This document shows, one piece after another, positions 38,496-50,239 of a DNA stretch of 64,000 nucleotides. Where the stretch lies: the NCBI GenBank assembly GCA_001598975.1, contig BBXU01000011.1, positions 1 through 64,000 of the forward strand, written 5' to 3'. Within the stretch, counting starts at the first letter, position 1. Each line of letters starts with the position of its first letter. Below the pieces are notes generated by a model. That model was not told the DNA's origin. It searched no databases and was given only the letters and a program-made list of their open reading frames with translations. The translations under genes were made by a program, and so were the position numbers. This DNA comes from Parachlorella kessleri (taxonomy: Eukaryota; Chlorophyta; Trebouxiophyceae; Chlorellales; Chlorellaceae).

Positions 38496-38819
38496 CGTCC
38501 CTTGCTACTGATGCCCCTTGCGCCTTGGTATGATCTGGCGTATGCCAGGAGCAGCAGTTGTTCTGCGTGTTAAGCTAGCTGCAGAAGCATAGCTGTCCAC
38601 CTAGCCTAGCACGTCACAGGGCTGATCGGCAGTAACGCAGAGCAGGAGGTCGTGATTCTAGTATGCGTGATGATGAAATACCCCCAATGCCCGGCAGGGC
38701 TGCCCAGTAATGGAGTGACCTCTGCCTTGACCGCAGCACGGGCCAGCATATTACCGCCACCATTCCGCCCTGAGGTAGTGGTCAAGGGCTCATGGCACCC
38801 CCTGCGCACTCTCCACATC
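38496..38819. promoter_or_regulatory. Divergent promoter of AP1M and ABC1-family kinase
   Basis: The AP1M ATG (minus, 38495) and the kinase start (plus, 38820, or 38652 if the upstream ATG is used) face away from each other. No TATA box or recognised motif was found. Confidence 0.5.
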
Positions 38820-41800
38820 ATGCAGGGCAGCACACTTTACCCTGGCCTCTCTAGGCCCCGGCTTGGCCCAGCCAGGCCTCGCTACCGTCGTCATGAACCA
38901 GCTAGCCAAGTCAGGGCCGCTCTTGGCGACCTCCCCCTGGTGCAGCAGCTGCAGAGTGCCGGACAGCAGGCAGTGCAGACCCTGGGCAGCGAGCTAGGCA
39001 GCAGACTGAGTGGGTCAGGTAGGCAGCCTGGCCACCCACTTGACCACGTGTTATTGGAGCAGCACGCCTTTGGTTGATATTTTTCATATTGTTGCCCCGC
39101 TCTTTCTTCTGCAGGACTGGGTCCCGCTCCTCCAGCTGTGACCCGTGCGGGGGAGACCCTGCGTGACTTGGCAACCGAGCCTCACTGGGGCACCCGCCTG
39201 TTCACCTCGGCAGTTCAGCGCTGGACAGCCGCACTTTCAGACTTCATCAGCACCTCAGGCGCAGGGAATAGCCAGCCCACCGAGCAGGTGCAGCGTGCTC
39301 TTGCTCAGCTGCGGGACATGGTGCAGGGCCTGCAGCTGCCACAACTGACGGCGCCCCAGCTTAGTGGTGGTGACCTGCGAGCCTACGCCGACAGCTTGGG
39401 GCAGAGTGCCCATGCCCTGGAGCAGGCAGTGGCCGCAGCCCTTGCATCTGGTGGCAACAGCGCTTCTCAGCTGCACTTGCCAAACATGCCGCAGTTCCCT
39501 GCTTCAGTTGCACTGCCGGCCTCTGTGACCATCCCCACAGCCTGGACCGACCTAGTGGCTTACGTCGGCATCGCCGGCGTGGTGGCTTTGGTGGCATCTG
39601 CGTGGCCCCGTGGCCCACCGCCACCTGGCGGCACAGGCGGGGGCAGCGGCAGGGGCAGGGGAGGGGTGAGGAGCAGCAGCAGCAGCCAGCTGCTGTCAGC
39701 TCTAGACTCCCAGGCTGGGGACTACCTGCCTAGCAGCTATGACGTGGGGTTGATAGAGGCCTACTTTGCTGCGCACCCAGTGCTGGTGGCCAGGCGAGGC
39801 GCCCAGGTGGCGGCGGAGGCTGCCCAGCTGGGGGCCATGCTGCTGCTGGACAGAGCCCAAGGTGAAACCGCATTGCTGGTTGGTGTGCTGGGAGCCCAAT
39901 ACCTATTGGTGTTTCTCTTCTGTACTGTGTGCGTACATTGTAACCATCAGGGGAGCCTGCTTTGGGAAGGTGCATGCGGGAAGGCGTGTGGTTGTGCAAA
40001 TGACAGCTTTGTGGGTAGTGTATGAGGACGAGACAGCCTCAGTGTAGCCTCAGCCTCATTAATGCCCTGAGGCGTGGTATAGTACAACAGTCCTGTGCGT
40101 ATGCCCACTCCCCGCCACCCAATTATCTGCTCCCTTGCCTGCAGGGAAGTTGGAGGCAAACTCCTGGCAACGGGCCCCCCAGCTGCGCAAGATCCTCGAG
40201 CGGCTGGGCCCTGCGTATGTGAAGGTCGCACAGGCGATCTCTACCCGCGTTGACATCCTGTCCCCACCCTACCTTCTGGAGATTGAGAGGCTGCAAGACC
40301 AAGTGCAGCCGTTCGACGATGCCCTGGGCTTGGATATGATTTCAGCTGGTGGGTGTAGTGGTAGGAACTGGTGGCATCCTGGGAGCAGCTCAGCCGACAA
40401 AAGGTCACTTTCATTATCATGCCTTGTGGTTAACCAGAGGGCATGCGCCTGGGGGAGCGCTGGTGGACGCGCTTCAGGTGGGCAGAGGTCTGAGTTGGTC
40501 GCAGCTCGAGCTATGGTGCCAGGTCAATAACCCAGGTCAATGCAGGCCTGCCCTCCCCCTTGCTTGCCCGCAGCCTACGGCCGCCCCCTGGGTGATGTGT
40601 TTGAGCGCCTGAGCCCTCGAGCCGTGGCCGCGGCCTCGCTGGGACAGGTGTACCGCGGCGTACTGCGCCCTGAGTTTGGCGGCCACGAGGTGGCCATCAA
40701 GGTCCGGCGGCCGCGGGTGCTCCAGTCGGTGGCGCTGGACCTGTACATCATGCGCCGCGTGGCGCTCTACATCAGGCGCTTCCCCCAGGTGGGCCGCTGT
40801 GCGCTTTGGGCCTGTGGCTGCCGCCTTGAAGGGGGCGTGTGCGTGAGAGGAGCTGGGCATGGTGCTGGCAGTGTTGGCAGTCAGTGATGGCAGTTCTGCC
40901 ACATGTTGTGCTGGGCGCTGTGGGGCTCCCAAACCTCTGAACATCTGAATAGGGAGCCAGGTGGGCCACACACGGCGGCCTGGAAGGCCGACTCATGCTC
41001 ATGTCAGCGGCGGAAAATCATCGAGGTTGGTGAATGATTGGCACGAAACCCTGATGTGAAGTGCAGGTGAGGTCAGACTGGGCGGGCATCATTGACAACT
41101 GGGCGGAGGCGTTCTTTGCGGAGATGGACTACTCACTGGAGGCGGCCAACGCCAGGAGGTGAGGGCAGGGACCTGCTGCTGCTCTGGACTGGCGGGGGTT
41201 GCCTGGCTGCAAAATGCAGCTGCTGGAGTAGGCTGTCGGTGTGTGGTGCCTTGGTAGCGGACCCGCCATGACGCAACCCATGGGCGCACCCATCCAGCAG
41301 CATAGGAAAATGCACACAGCGTGTGGGGACGATGCGCGCTGTAGCGGACCTCCAGCCTAGCGAGCTGAGGTTGTGTGGAGGGTGCGGGTGCTGCCAGGTT
41401 CAAGCGGGATGTGGAGGAGAAGAACCTGACGGGCATTGTCGTGCCCGAGGTCTACCTGGCCACTGACGAGGTGCTGGTCACCCAGTGGATCGAAGGTGGG
41501 TTAGTGTTTGGCTTCGTTTGTGCTGGTACTTGTATGTAGTTTTGGGATCCAAAGTAGTCTAGGCAGTGCCCCTGACGTTTGGAGTTGGTAGACTGCAAGG
41601 TGACAGCCATAGCATTGGACAGGTTTTTCTGTCTAACACCGCAAAAGCCTTCATGCTAGACAGAGAGAGCTGACGTGACAGCTCGTGTGCAAGGCTATGC
41701 AAGTGTGCAGGCGAGAAGCTGAGCGAGAGCACCGCGGCCGACGTGCGGGAGCTGTGCAACACGCTGCTGTCCGCCTACCTGACCCAGCTCCTGGAGACGG

Positions 41801-44538
41801 GCTTCCTACACGCGGACCCACACCCAGGTGCCTGCCTGGCTTGTCTGTGGGGTGCTTGTCAGGCTCACACCCTGCGCCGAGGTGCTGGCTTACATGGAGT
41901 AGTCGTCCCTCTATGATGTCAGCTACAAGCCTGTGGCAGTGGATGGTGTACTTGCTAGTTGCGCTTGGGTTGGAACGCTCCCGGCTGCTCCCCTCCGGCA
42001 GATCAAGACATCATATGACACCAAGGGCAGTGTCAGGTGAGGAGGGCCTTTGTTGTTGTGTATGGTGGCAGGGAGACAGTGCGAACAGAGGAGGGTAAGG
42101 GGGAAAGGGCTGGATGCAGTTGTGCTCTCAGGCTTGCCTGAAACCTGATTCGCCGTTGCGTACCGGTGATGAGTGCGCGCTTGCAGGCAACCTGCTGCGC
42201 ACACCTGATGGCAAGATTGCCATATTGGATTACGGGCTCATGACCACCGTCCCGCCCGACTACTCCCTGGCGCTTGTGGAGTACATTGCCCACCTCTCAG
42301 GTAAGGGAAGAGGGCTTCCTGGCTTTGAACTCACTTTGCCGATATGGGGCTGCACGCATCCCAGGAGGGGGCAGTTACCTCTGCTACCATGGGCTTCTAG
42401 TGTGGTGTAGGGCTGAGACTCCAGCCTAGGAGGGAGGCAAGCAGGAGCTGCTGTTTTGCCAGGGCAGGCCCATGTTCCTGGGGCTCTCCTGCTCCTCCAA
42501 GCGCCCCTTCCAGAGCCTAGGCCTTTGAAAGAGTTGTCGAAAGGAGCGTCAGACTCAGGCGTGGTTTCGATCCATGTACCAGCTTCCGTGCCTTGCGCTC
42601 CCCCCATGCCACTGCCTTCCACCCTCGTCGTTGCACCCTTCGGCTGAGCCAGTTGCCCTGTTCCCTCCCTGTTTCCCCCTTCAGTGGGTGACTACGAGGC
42701 CATCGTGGACGACCTGGTCACCCTGGGCTTCATGAAGGGCGGCGGGGACCGGTCGGGGCTGGTGGAGCCGCTGGGGGTGCTGCTGGCACAGCTGACCGCG
42801 GGCGGGGGCGCCACCAACGTGAACATTGAGCTGGTCATGGCCAAGATTGAGGAGCTGGCCAACAGATACCCATTCCAGGTGTGCTGGGGGGTGCAAGGAA
42901 GGGGTTGAGGATGTGAAGGGGAACTGATGGTTGTCAAGAGAAGCAGCCACGATGGAGAGGTGCAGGGCATGTCCTTAAGACTCCAATCATTCTGATGTGC
43001 TGGAGCAGCTTCCTGGAACAGGAGCGGGTGCCGGTACCTACCTAGGGTGGCAGGAGGAGCCGTCGGCCGCGGTCCGTATGCATGACTACGTGCATGCCAC
43101 AGGCCCGCTGTGCTCTGCCGCTGCCCCCCCCCCCTCCCCCCTCTTTCACACACGCACACGCGCAGCCACCCGTTGTGCATGTCATACAGCAGCCACCCCG
43201 CACAGCCTTGCCGGCAAGTTGGCTCCCCCCGCCCCCTGCGCTGCGCTGCAGATCCCCCCATACTTTGCGCTCATCATCCGCTGCTTCAGCGTGATTGAGG
43301 GCATCGCCCTGCGGGTGGACCCCCGCTACGCCATCGTCACCGAGTGCTTCCCCTACCTCTGCCGCCGCCTGCTCACCGACAACCACCCGCGCGCACGCAA
43401 GGCCCTGCGAGAGCTGCTCTTCGGCGCCAGCGGCGGCAGGGGGGGCCAGCAGGTGGACCTGGCCAGGCTTCAGCGCATGGTGGACGGCTTTGGCAACTAC
43501 ACGGTGGCGGGGCTGACGGACACCCCCACCCGGCGGCTGCCAGGGGCCGGCCCCAGCAGGGAGCGGGACCTGGAGGTGGCGCTGCAGGACGCGGCGGGGC
43601 CCGCTGCTGCCGCCGTGGTGGGGCCAGCCGCTGCTGCTCCCGCGGCTGCCGCGGGGCCGGTGGATGTTGCCGGCGACACGCGGCCGCTGCTGAGCCCGGC
43701 GGCCAAGGAGGCGCTGCTGGTGCTGTTCTCGCGGGAGGGCAACCACGCGCAGGAGCTGCTGGTGGAGCAGGCGGTGGCCACGGCAGATGCCGCCTCGCGC
43801 CAGCTGGCGGCCGCTGTGCTGGGGCGGCTGCTGGGCAGCGCGCCGGCGCTGGCGGGGCTGAGCGCGCTGGAGGCGCTGGGGCCCTGGCGGGTGCTGCTGG
43901 CGCCGCTGCCCACCCCGCTGGAGCTGCTCAACAGGTGGGCGGGCTGCCAGGCAGGGCAGGGCAGCGGAATTGGATGTGGGGCATTGACCTGGGGGAGCCC
44001 CGGAGGATGGGCCGGTCATGGATGTACACAAACCTGCCATTGGCACCTTGAATTTGACGCACCGACGTGCCTGTCTCTTTTCACCACAGCAGGGCGGTGG
44101 GAGCATGAGGTGGCCACTACTGATTGCCCTGGTCACCTAGGCATGCAGCCCCTGTACCCCGCAGTGCGGGTGCCTTTGATATATCGGCAGTTCCCTTCCC
44201 ACAGCGCACCCTGATGCAGCCCCCCGTGCCCTGGCCCCCGTGAGCTGGCGTGCAGGGTGTCTCCCTGGGTGCAACCCAACGAGGACGACCTGCAAACCCT
44301 GGCCACCGCCCGCGGTGTGGTTGACATCATCCAGCGGTCCCCCTCCCCCCTTCCCGGCCCTCCCGCTGGCCCCGAGCTCACGCGCTTGGCCGAGGAGCTG
44401 CGGCCCCTCCTGCCTGAGCTGCTGCCGGGGGTCGCGAGGACCGGGGAGCTCTTTGCGCGGCAGCTGGTGCGGCGGGTGGCCTTGCGAGTCGCTGCCGACA
44501 TGCAGACTACCAGGGAGGAGGGTGTGCTGGACCCTTAG
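38820..44538 (+). CDS. ABC1/UbiB (ADCK)-family atypical kinase, probably plastid
   Basis: ABC1K proteins are unusual kinase-like ATPases; plant members act in plastoglobules and mitochondria in prenylquinone metabolism. Eleven exons join in phase: 38820-39018, 39115-39861, 40145-40348, 40574-40788, 41067-41158, 41398-41495, 41711-41827, 42187-42300, 42685-42878, 43252-43934, 44256-44538; about 981 residues (1037 if ATG 38652 is used). The N-terminal ~300 residues include a transit-peptide-like Arg/Pro-rich start, a possible membrane segment (YVGIAGVVALVASAW) and a Gly/Ser linker. The kinase core shows LGPAYVKVAQAISTR (KxGQ position, with Ala for Gly), AAASLGQVYRG, VAIKVRRP (Lys), HADPHPGN (catalytic loop) and ILDYGLM (DFG position, with Tyr). 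An Ala/Pro linker and a helical ~250-residue C-terminal extension follow. The family is certain; subfamily and substrate are not. Confidence 0.93.
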
Positions 44539-44761
44539 CGTGTGCGGGGGCGAGAGCAGCTCTGGTCTGCTACCAGGACATCTGTGTGTATCAGCAAAGC
44601 AGGGAATGTTCAAGGAGAAAAGAAAAATTGCATTGCAAATGCTGGGCAGAAATGTATGCGACAGGCTTGCTCAAGCTTGGACTACAAGCAGTCCATGAAA
44701 GTCTGCTTCCTGCGATTGATATATATCCCAACCGTAGTGCAAGCTGCGGGCGCTTCTTTGA

Positions 44762-44766
44762 TTACA
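44762..44766 (-). terminator. TGTAA poly(A) signal of UBL5 gene
   Basis: The minus-strand TGTAA lies about 185 nt past the UBL5 stop codon, inside the predicted 3' UTR of the convergent kinase gene. Confidence 0.5.
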
Positions 44767-44823
44767 TATAGCTTCAATTTCATTGCTCCCTTTTGTCAAG
44801 CCTTCTCCAGGCAATAGTTCAGC

Positions 44824-44828
44824 TGTAA
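44824..44828 (+). terminator. TGTAA poly(A) signal of ABC1-family kinase gene
   Basis: TGTAA lies about 285 nt past the kinase stop codon and before the UBL5 stop codon on the opposite strand. Confidence 0.5.
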
Positions 44829-44948
44829 AGGCAAGGTTTTGCTTTGTCACGCAAGGGCGGTTCACATTGCCAAAATTGTTTTGAGGGATGTTGCTGCCAA
44901 GGTCTCGAGTTGCTGTCCACCAGGTGCTGTATCTGCGACAACTTGCAT

Positions 44949-45655
44949 TCAGTTGTAATATAACTCCAACCTGCAAGCAAAGCAAACCATAAGCCTGTGA
45001 CGATTCTGATTGAACGGCAGGACAGCCCGGCTGTGTTTGAGCGGCCGAACATCAACACAGCATTGACACATGCTACGCAGCCATGTGCCACTCACCCCAT
45101 ACCATCGTGGATTTCATAGTCCGCTAGTGTGATGTGGTCTTTATAGACAGTGTACCATTTCTGTATCCGGATCTTCTCCGGCCGTGTGCCTGCATAAGCG
45201 ATATGTAGACGTATGGATATGTGCCAAATCCAGGTGAAACTGCACTGCTGACCGCACCACCTGCCACCATCACCATGCATATGGCCCCTGAGCCTGCCGG
45301 GGAACAAGTGCTAGGGGTCTGCACTGCGACTGCTGACCAGTCAGCGAGCTGATCCTGTACTGGTTTTCTGACCGGGCTGTGGTACCCCACAAAGTGTGCC
45401 CTGGCTTCCGTGACCTTGTACACTCCAGTGGCTGCAGCAGCAAGGCTCTTTGCTTGCCTGTCTGGGCCGCGACTAGCTTCTTCAGGTCTCCTACTGTGTC
45501 GTCCTCGTTGCACTTCACTCTAATCTGCAAGCAGGTGGCAAGGGTCTCGCTAAGTCTCTGGGCACGCAGCCACAGCTACTTCTGAAGGTGCCAGGCCGAG
45601 CATAGTATCTGCTCACCTTCTTCCCCAGACGGTCGTTCAGTACCACCTCGATCAT
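44949..45655 (-). CDS. UBL5: Ubiquitin-like protein 5 (Hub1)
   Basis: UBL5/Hub1 is a small ubiquitin-fold protein that is not conjugated through a di-Gly end. It binds splicing factors of the Snu66 type and tunes splice-site choice. Four exons join in phase: 45617-45655, 45458-45524, 45096-45189, 44949-44970, giving exactly 73 residues, the family length. The sequence begins [13 protein letters not shown], has [21 protein letters not shown] in the middle and ends [15 protein letters not shown], with the double Tyr typical of the family and no GlyGly. Intron 2 uses a GC donor (45457); keeping that donor is what restores the conserved AAQTGT. Short introns and a 22-nt last exon explain why no long open frame covers the gene. 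Confidence 0.97.
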
Positions 45656-46489
45656 GTTGCACTAGTTGCACAAAAGCAGGGCCGCCCCGTTGCTCCCAAA
45701 GTACACCTCTGAGAAGTCTTGCGCACGTCTGGCAATTTATATAGCCAGTCAGAGGTGGTAAGCGCGGATTCTCCCCTTACACGCCTTGAGAGAAACACGA
45801 GCGCAATGACAAAAAGGAAGTTTGCTAGGGGTTTTGAGCTACTGAGAATGTGAACAACAAGTAGTGGCACTTTGCAGCGCTTGGACGGGGACACTCCCTA
45901 GGCCGCAAATGCCCCCAGGTGGAGCCATGGGTGGAGCGCTGGCGGGGAGGCATGAGCTAAGCTCCTTAAGACAGTTAAGACGTCTACTGATGATTGCATT
46001 GACCGGCTCTCTACCAACCAAACTCAACCTTGGCACTAACGCTTGGCAAGGCAGATGGCAGCTTATCATGAAGGGCAGGGATGCGACGACATGTTTCGCA
46101 ACTGCCTCTGTTGCCGGCCTCTATTGAGCTACTAGGGAAAAAGCAATACTCGTGGCAACTCTATCGCAGATAGGCTTTTCTCAATTCCACTGCCGCCCGA
46201 GCATGGCTTGAGTGTGGACGCCAGACTCAGCACTGCGCACTCTTAGACTTGTGCGCTGTAGGGGTGCTACACCGTGCAAGGCCTATTTTTCATGCAGCCG
46301 TAGACCTTGCATAGTAAACCGGGGCTGAGCAGCTGCCGAGCAAAGATTCACATGTAGCAGCTGTCCTGCATGTACCGCCGGAACCCCCGAATTTGGATAG
46401 GTCAGTGGACAGACGTGCGCAGGCGCCGGCAAAAGCGCCGCAGATAGCAAGGCAAGCAGAACGGTTGCCAGCTTGCGCCGATCGCAGCC
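45656..46489. promoter_or_regulatory. Divergent intergenic region between UBL5 and membrane-protein gene
   Basis: About 830 bp hold both promoters. The stretch 45840-46480 is moderately AT-rich for this window. No motif, RNA gene or further exon could be supported. Confidence 0.45.
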
Positions 46490-49400
46490 ATGGGCAGCGC
46501 AAAGGAGGAGCTTGTGAGTCAGAGCGAGGAGCTGCCCACCCCTGAGGCCGCACGCCCCCCTGCCGAGACTGGAACGGCGCTCCCTGGAGCAGAAACGGTG
46601 CCCAGGTGACTCCCACAGATAGTCTAACAGGGGACCCATCTGCCAACTACCTTTTCGAGGTTGCTCAGTGAAGGTACTATTTGGTGCAGGGATTCAAGCA
46701 GGAGGCAATACACAGCGACCGTTTCTCCGAGGGACAACACCCCAGATGGCAGAGTGGCGAGCTTGAGAGGCTGGAGGTGAGTTGTTTTGCAAGCACTTAT
46801 CATGGGTACCTTCATGTGCACCAGAGACAAGGGCCAGCTGCACAGGAGTAGCAGACTAGGCTGTAAGAGCCAACGGAGCACCCACCTGGACCCCCCCGAC
46901 CCCCCCACACCACATCACCACCCCCACCACCAGACCTACCTGCGGGAATGTAGGCACTACCGAGCCCCGCGGAACACCGGAACTTGACCTCCCTGCTTGC
47001 AGGAGGTGTACTGCCCTCACCCACCTCGTCCCCTGGTGGGCTTTGCTGGCAGTCGCCTTGCTGGTGGCTGGCATTGTGGGCTTCGCCCTCAAGGGCAAGG
47101 ATGCGGCGGATCTCAGCACGGACCTGTTCTCGTTCATTGACAGCGGCGACGCTGGCCTGCCAAAGCTCACGGACGTCTTCAAGACGGGTTGGGCGGTGAC
47201 TGTGGGGGTGTCCAGCGGCCTCGCGGCGGCCTCGTTGCTGCTGGCAGCCATCAGGGTCAACCAGAAGCTGCGGCGGGCAGGCATGACAAAGGAGCAAGGT
47301 ATGCTTGGAGCCTGGGCAACCCCGGTGTTGCCTTTCCATGTTGCCTGCTTGCGAGGGGGACTTCTGCTTGACCTAGCCTGACGGCTTGCTTCACTGGGTT
47401 GCACTAGATTCATGCCTGGTCGTCCCTTTCCAACTCGGTGACCCCCAATCCCCACCACCCACTACCCCTATTCCCTCTGTGCTGCAGGAGCTTACGGCAA
47501 GGTCACCTTCCGCATGCTGCACTGGCTGTGCATCGCCCTGATGCTGTTTGCCTTCCTCACATGCACCTGGGTGGTGGTCAACCTAGTGTTCCTGACCAGC
47601 TGGGGGCTGGGCCTGCGGGTAAGACCGAGCTGCCAGCCAGCCAGCCAAATCTGGAAGGAGTTTCCCAGCTAGTTTGGAGGACCGGTGTTGTTGCTAGAGG
47701 GTGCCCCTTTACACAGCTTCTTCTGCGGGGGCCGTGGCAGCCGTCCTCCCTTCATCTCTCAGCAGAGCAGCACCGTGCACGACGGCAGCTCTGTGTGAAG
47801 CAAGGCACCCTCGGAGAGCTTCAGGCCACCACTATGACATGCTCCCGGTGCAGGCTGTGCGTGACGGCAGTGCGGTGGCAATGCAAACACTGGACAAGGT
47901 TGCCGACTTCAGCAGCCAGTACTCCGAGGCTACGGCAGGTCTGTGGGCATGGTAGGGTGCAGTAGTGTCGCTCAGTGTCTTCTTTCTGATAAATGTAGCA
48001 GCTGCGTCAGCAGTAGGGGAAAGGGTCTGACTCGCGGCAGCAGCTACCTGCTGACTGACTGAGCTTCGCCAGGTGCTTCCCCCATGCAGCGCTGGAGGGC
48101 GTGACCAGCAGCACCCTGGTCGACCAGCTGGCCAAGCTGGGCACATTCAGCCCCATGCTGGTACCATCGGGCAATGCCTCGCTGCTGGCTGGCGGCATGG
48201 TGGCACCCTGGCTTGACTCGGTCTGCCCCTCAGGTAGGCACTAGTGCATCCTGGCAGTGTCCACGGCCTGCCTGCATGCAGTGACCTGCAGTGACCGTGC
48301 TGGTATCACACCCCAGTATACCCACCAGATGCGAGCTGTCCTTTGCATGGTCGTTCTTCCTGGCACTGCTAAGCCATCCCGGTCCAGTATGCCTGCCCTT
48401 CTTGGCACACGTGGTGGCCTGGTTCGGACAGGCCCTGCCTTGCCCAAAGGCTTCAGCTGGCCCAGCTCGGCCTCCCCTGGCCTCTTGGAGCCCAATGAAG
48501 AGGCTGCCTGCATACCTTAAAGATGTGTCTGACCAGCCGGCCCTGGCTCTCCCGTCTGCGCAGTGGGCTGCCTCAACCTGGCCCTGTACGGCTTCCTGGA
48601 ATCCAGCAAGTGCGTCTGCACCAAGGACCTGCTCACCCAGCTGAACAGCCTGGCAAGCGAGGCGTCCACAGCCGTCCTCTGGTCCACCGGCGGTGAGTTG
48701 GCCCGGCTCCCGCGGCTGTTGGCACCCTTAAGTACAGTACAGCGTTGGTGCCCAAGGCACAACCCTTGTACGCTGCACAGCCAGGCCGGTCAGTTGTCCT
48801 GCAGACGGCACTGCCTGCCGCCGGTATCCATTGTAAATTCACAATGTGCGCAAGCAAGTTGGGTGCAACGCGGCAGCGAGGTCTGGGCAGCAGGGTGCCG
48901 CGGCGTGTGCTTTTGCAGGGTGCCTAACCCTGGTGGCCCTCTTTACGGTATGCCCTGGTCCCATAGCAGTCTAGTGTGAGACCCTGCCAGAGTCATAGTG
49001 ACTGTGGTCTGTTCTGCATGCTTGGGACACACTGTCCGCCGCACAGCCGCTGCCCCCAATGATTGCCGCATTCCCCTCCCCCCCCCTGCAGCTGCTGCCT
49101 GCCTGTCCCTGGGGGCGTGGCTGGTCTCCCTGCAGTTCATCGCGGGCATCAATCTCATGGCTACCGACCAGCTGTGGTTGCGGGTGGTGCGCAAGAAGGC
49201 ACCTTCCTCCACCACATCATCTGGCAGGTTGGTGCAGGAGGTGCCACAGCAGTCAACTGCTGGGGAGGTCGTAGCTCTGAGGGGCTGTTAAGTAGGAGGC
49301 AACCTGTGGCCCCTGGGGCGTCTCATTGTCTACTGGTGTATGAGGGAGGGCCCATGCCAAACCTAGCAGGAAGTGCAGGGCTGGTGGTAGTGAGCTAGCG

Positions 49401-49670
49401 GTACAATGCTGTGACGGTACCCCTGCCAGAGAGCTGCTTGAGCTTCCCACCTAGTGGGCGCTATATGTGTGCTCCAGGGGCACCACCCCTACAATGCCAC
49501 GCCAAGCAACAGCCATCCGTCCGCAGCCTGGCGCCACATTCACCATGGAAGCGGACAAGAAGCAGTTTTTGGCAGAGGCGCAGCGGCTGGCCAGCGCTGC
49601 CAGGCGGCTGCCCTACAGCACCCCACCTGTCTACAATGTGAGGAGCGACTCCCGGGCCACCCCCCGGTAA
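46490..49670 (+). CDS. Unrecognised multi-pass membrane protein, 10 exons
   Basis: No family was recognised. Ten exons can be joined in phase: 46490-46605, 46690-46776, 47003-47298, 47488-47618, 47854-47938, 48090-48233, 48564-48692, 48919-48957, 49092-49227, 49478-49670, giving 451 residues. The N-terminus is acidic and Pro-rich. Predicted membrane segments: residues ~78-96, ~130-152, ~177-208 (Trp/Val/Leu-rich) and ~330-365. Between segments 3 and 4 lies a ~120-residue soluble loop with several Cys (VCPS, GCLNL, KCVC), likely disulfide-bonded outside the cytosol. The C-terminal ~60 residues are charged and helical. The layout (two close segments, one more, a Cys-bearing loop, a last segment) loosely recalls tetraspanin or tweety topologies, but no signature motif was seen. 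The donor at 48958 (gtccca) is weak and was chosen because it alone restores frame. Confidence 0.7.
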
Positions 49671-50239
49671 CATCGGGGCTGCTGGTTGGTTCTATCATGG
49701 ACTGCCGTGGTGGCTGCATAAAGTTGCTGCTGAAAGACGCAGCTATGAAAGCGTGCTGTTGAGACACCAGACCTATTGCTGCAGTAGTCCCACAAGAAAA
49801 CCAAGAATTGTCTCACTCCTTGACTCCTTAACCCTGTATGCATGTCAGATTCGGACATGGATACACTTTGACATGTGGCTTTGTGTTATAACCCTGCTCT
49901 AGCATAGTAGATATTCCTTCCCCAGATCTTAAATCCTTCATGAGAGGGAACTGCGCGCCACCTGCTAGCGTAGTGCAAGGTATCTTGTTTTCTGGTGATC
50001 GTAGACAACTTGACAATGTGATTTATATTGATGTAAGCGCTGTTGCTGCCAGAAGACCACCGATCACCTTTGGCTTACTGCATCGAAATGAGCTGGCTTG
50101 TGGCTGGCCTTCTGTTTCCTCACCACTGCCATATAAGAGCAAACGAGCTGATAGCATGTGCTCATGCAACATGCTTGATGCGAGGGCCATCGCAGCAATT
50201 GAGGCCACACGCTCTTCAGCCACAACCCCTCTCACTGTG
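49671..50239. other. Convergent intergenic region
   Basis: Holds the 3' UTRs of the membrane-protein gene (+) and the following minus-strand gene. Open frames continue a little on both strands, but none has splice support. Nothing else was recognised. Confidence 0.5.

Noticed and set aside
43042..44136. 364-codon open frame on the minus strand
   Set aside because: It is antisense to the large GC-rich exon (43252-43934) of the ABC1-family kinase. Its Gln/Arg/His-rich, repetitive composition is typical of an antisense shadow.
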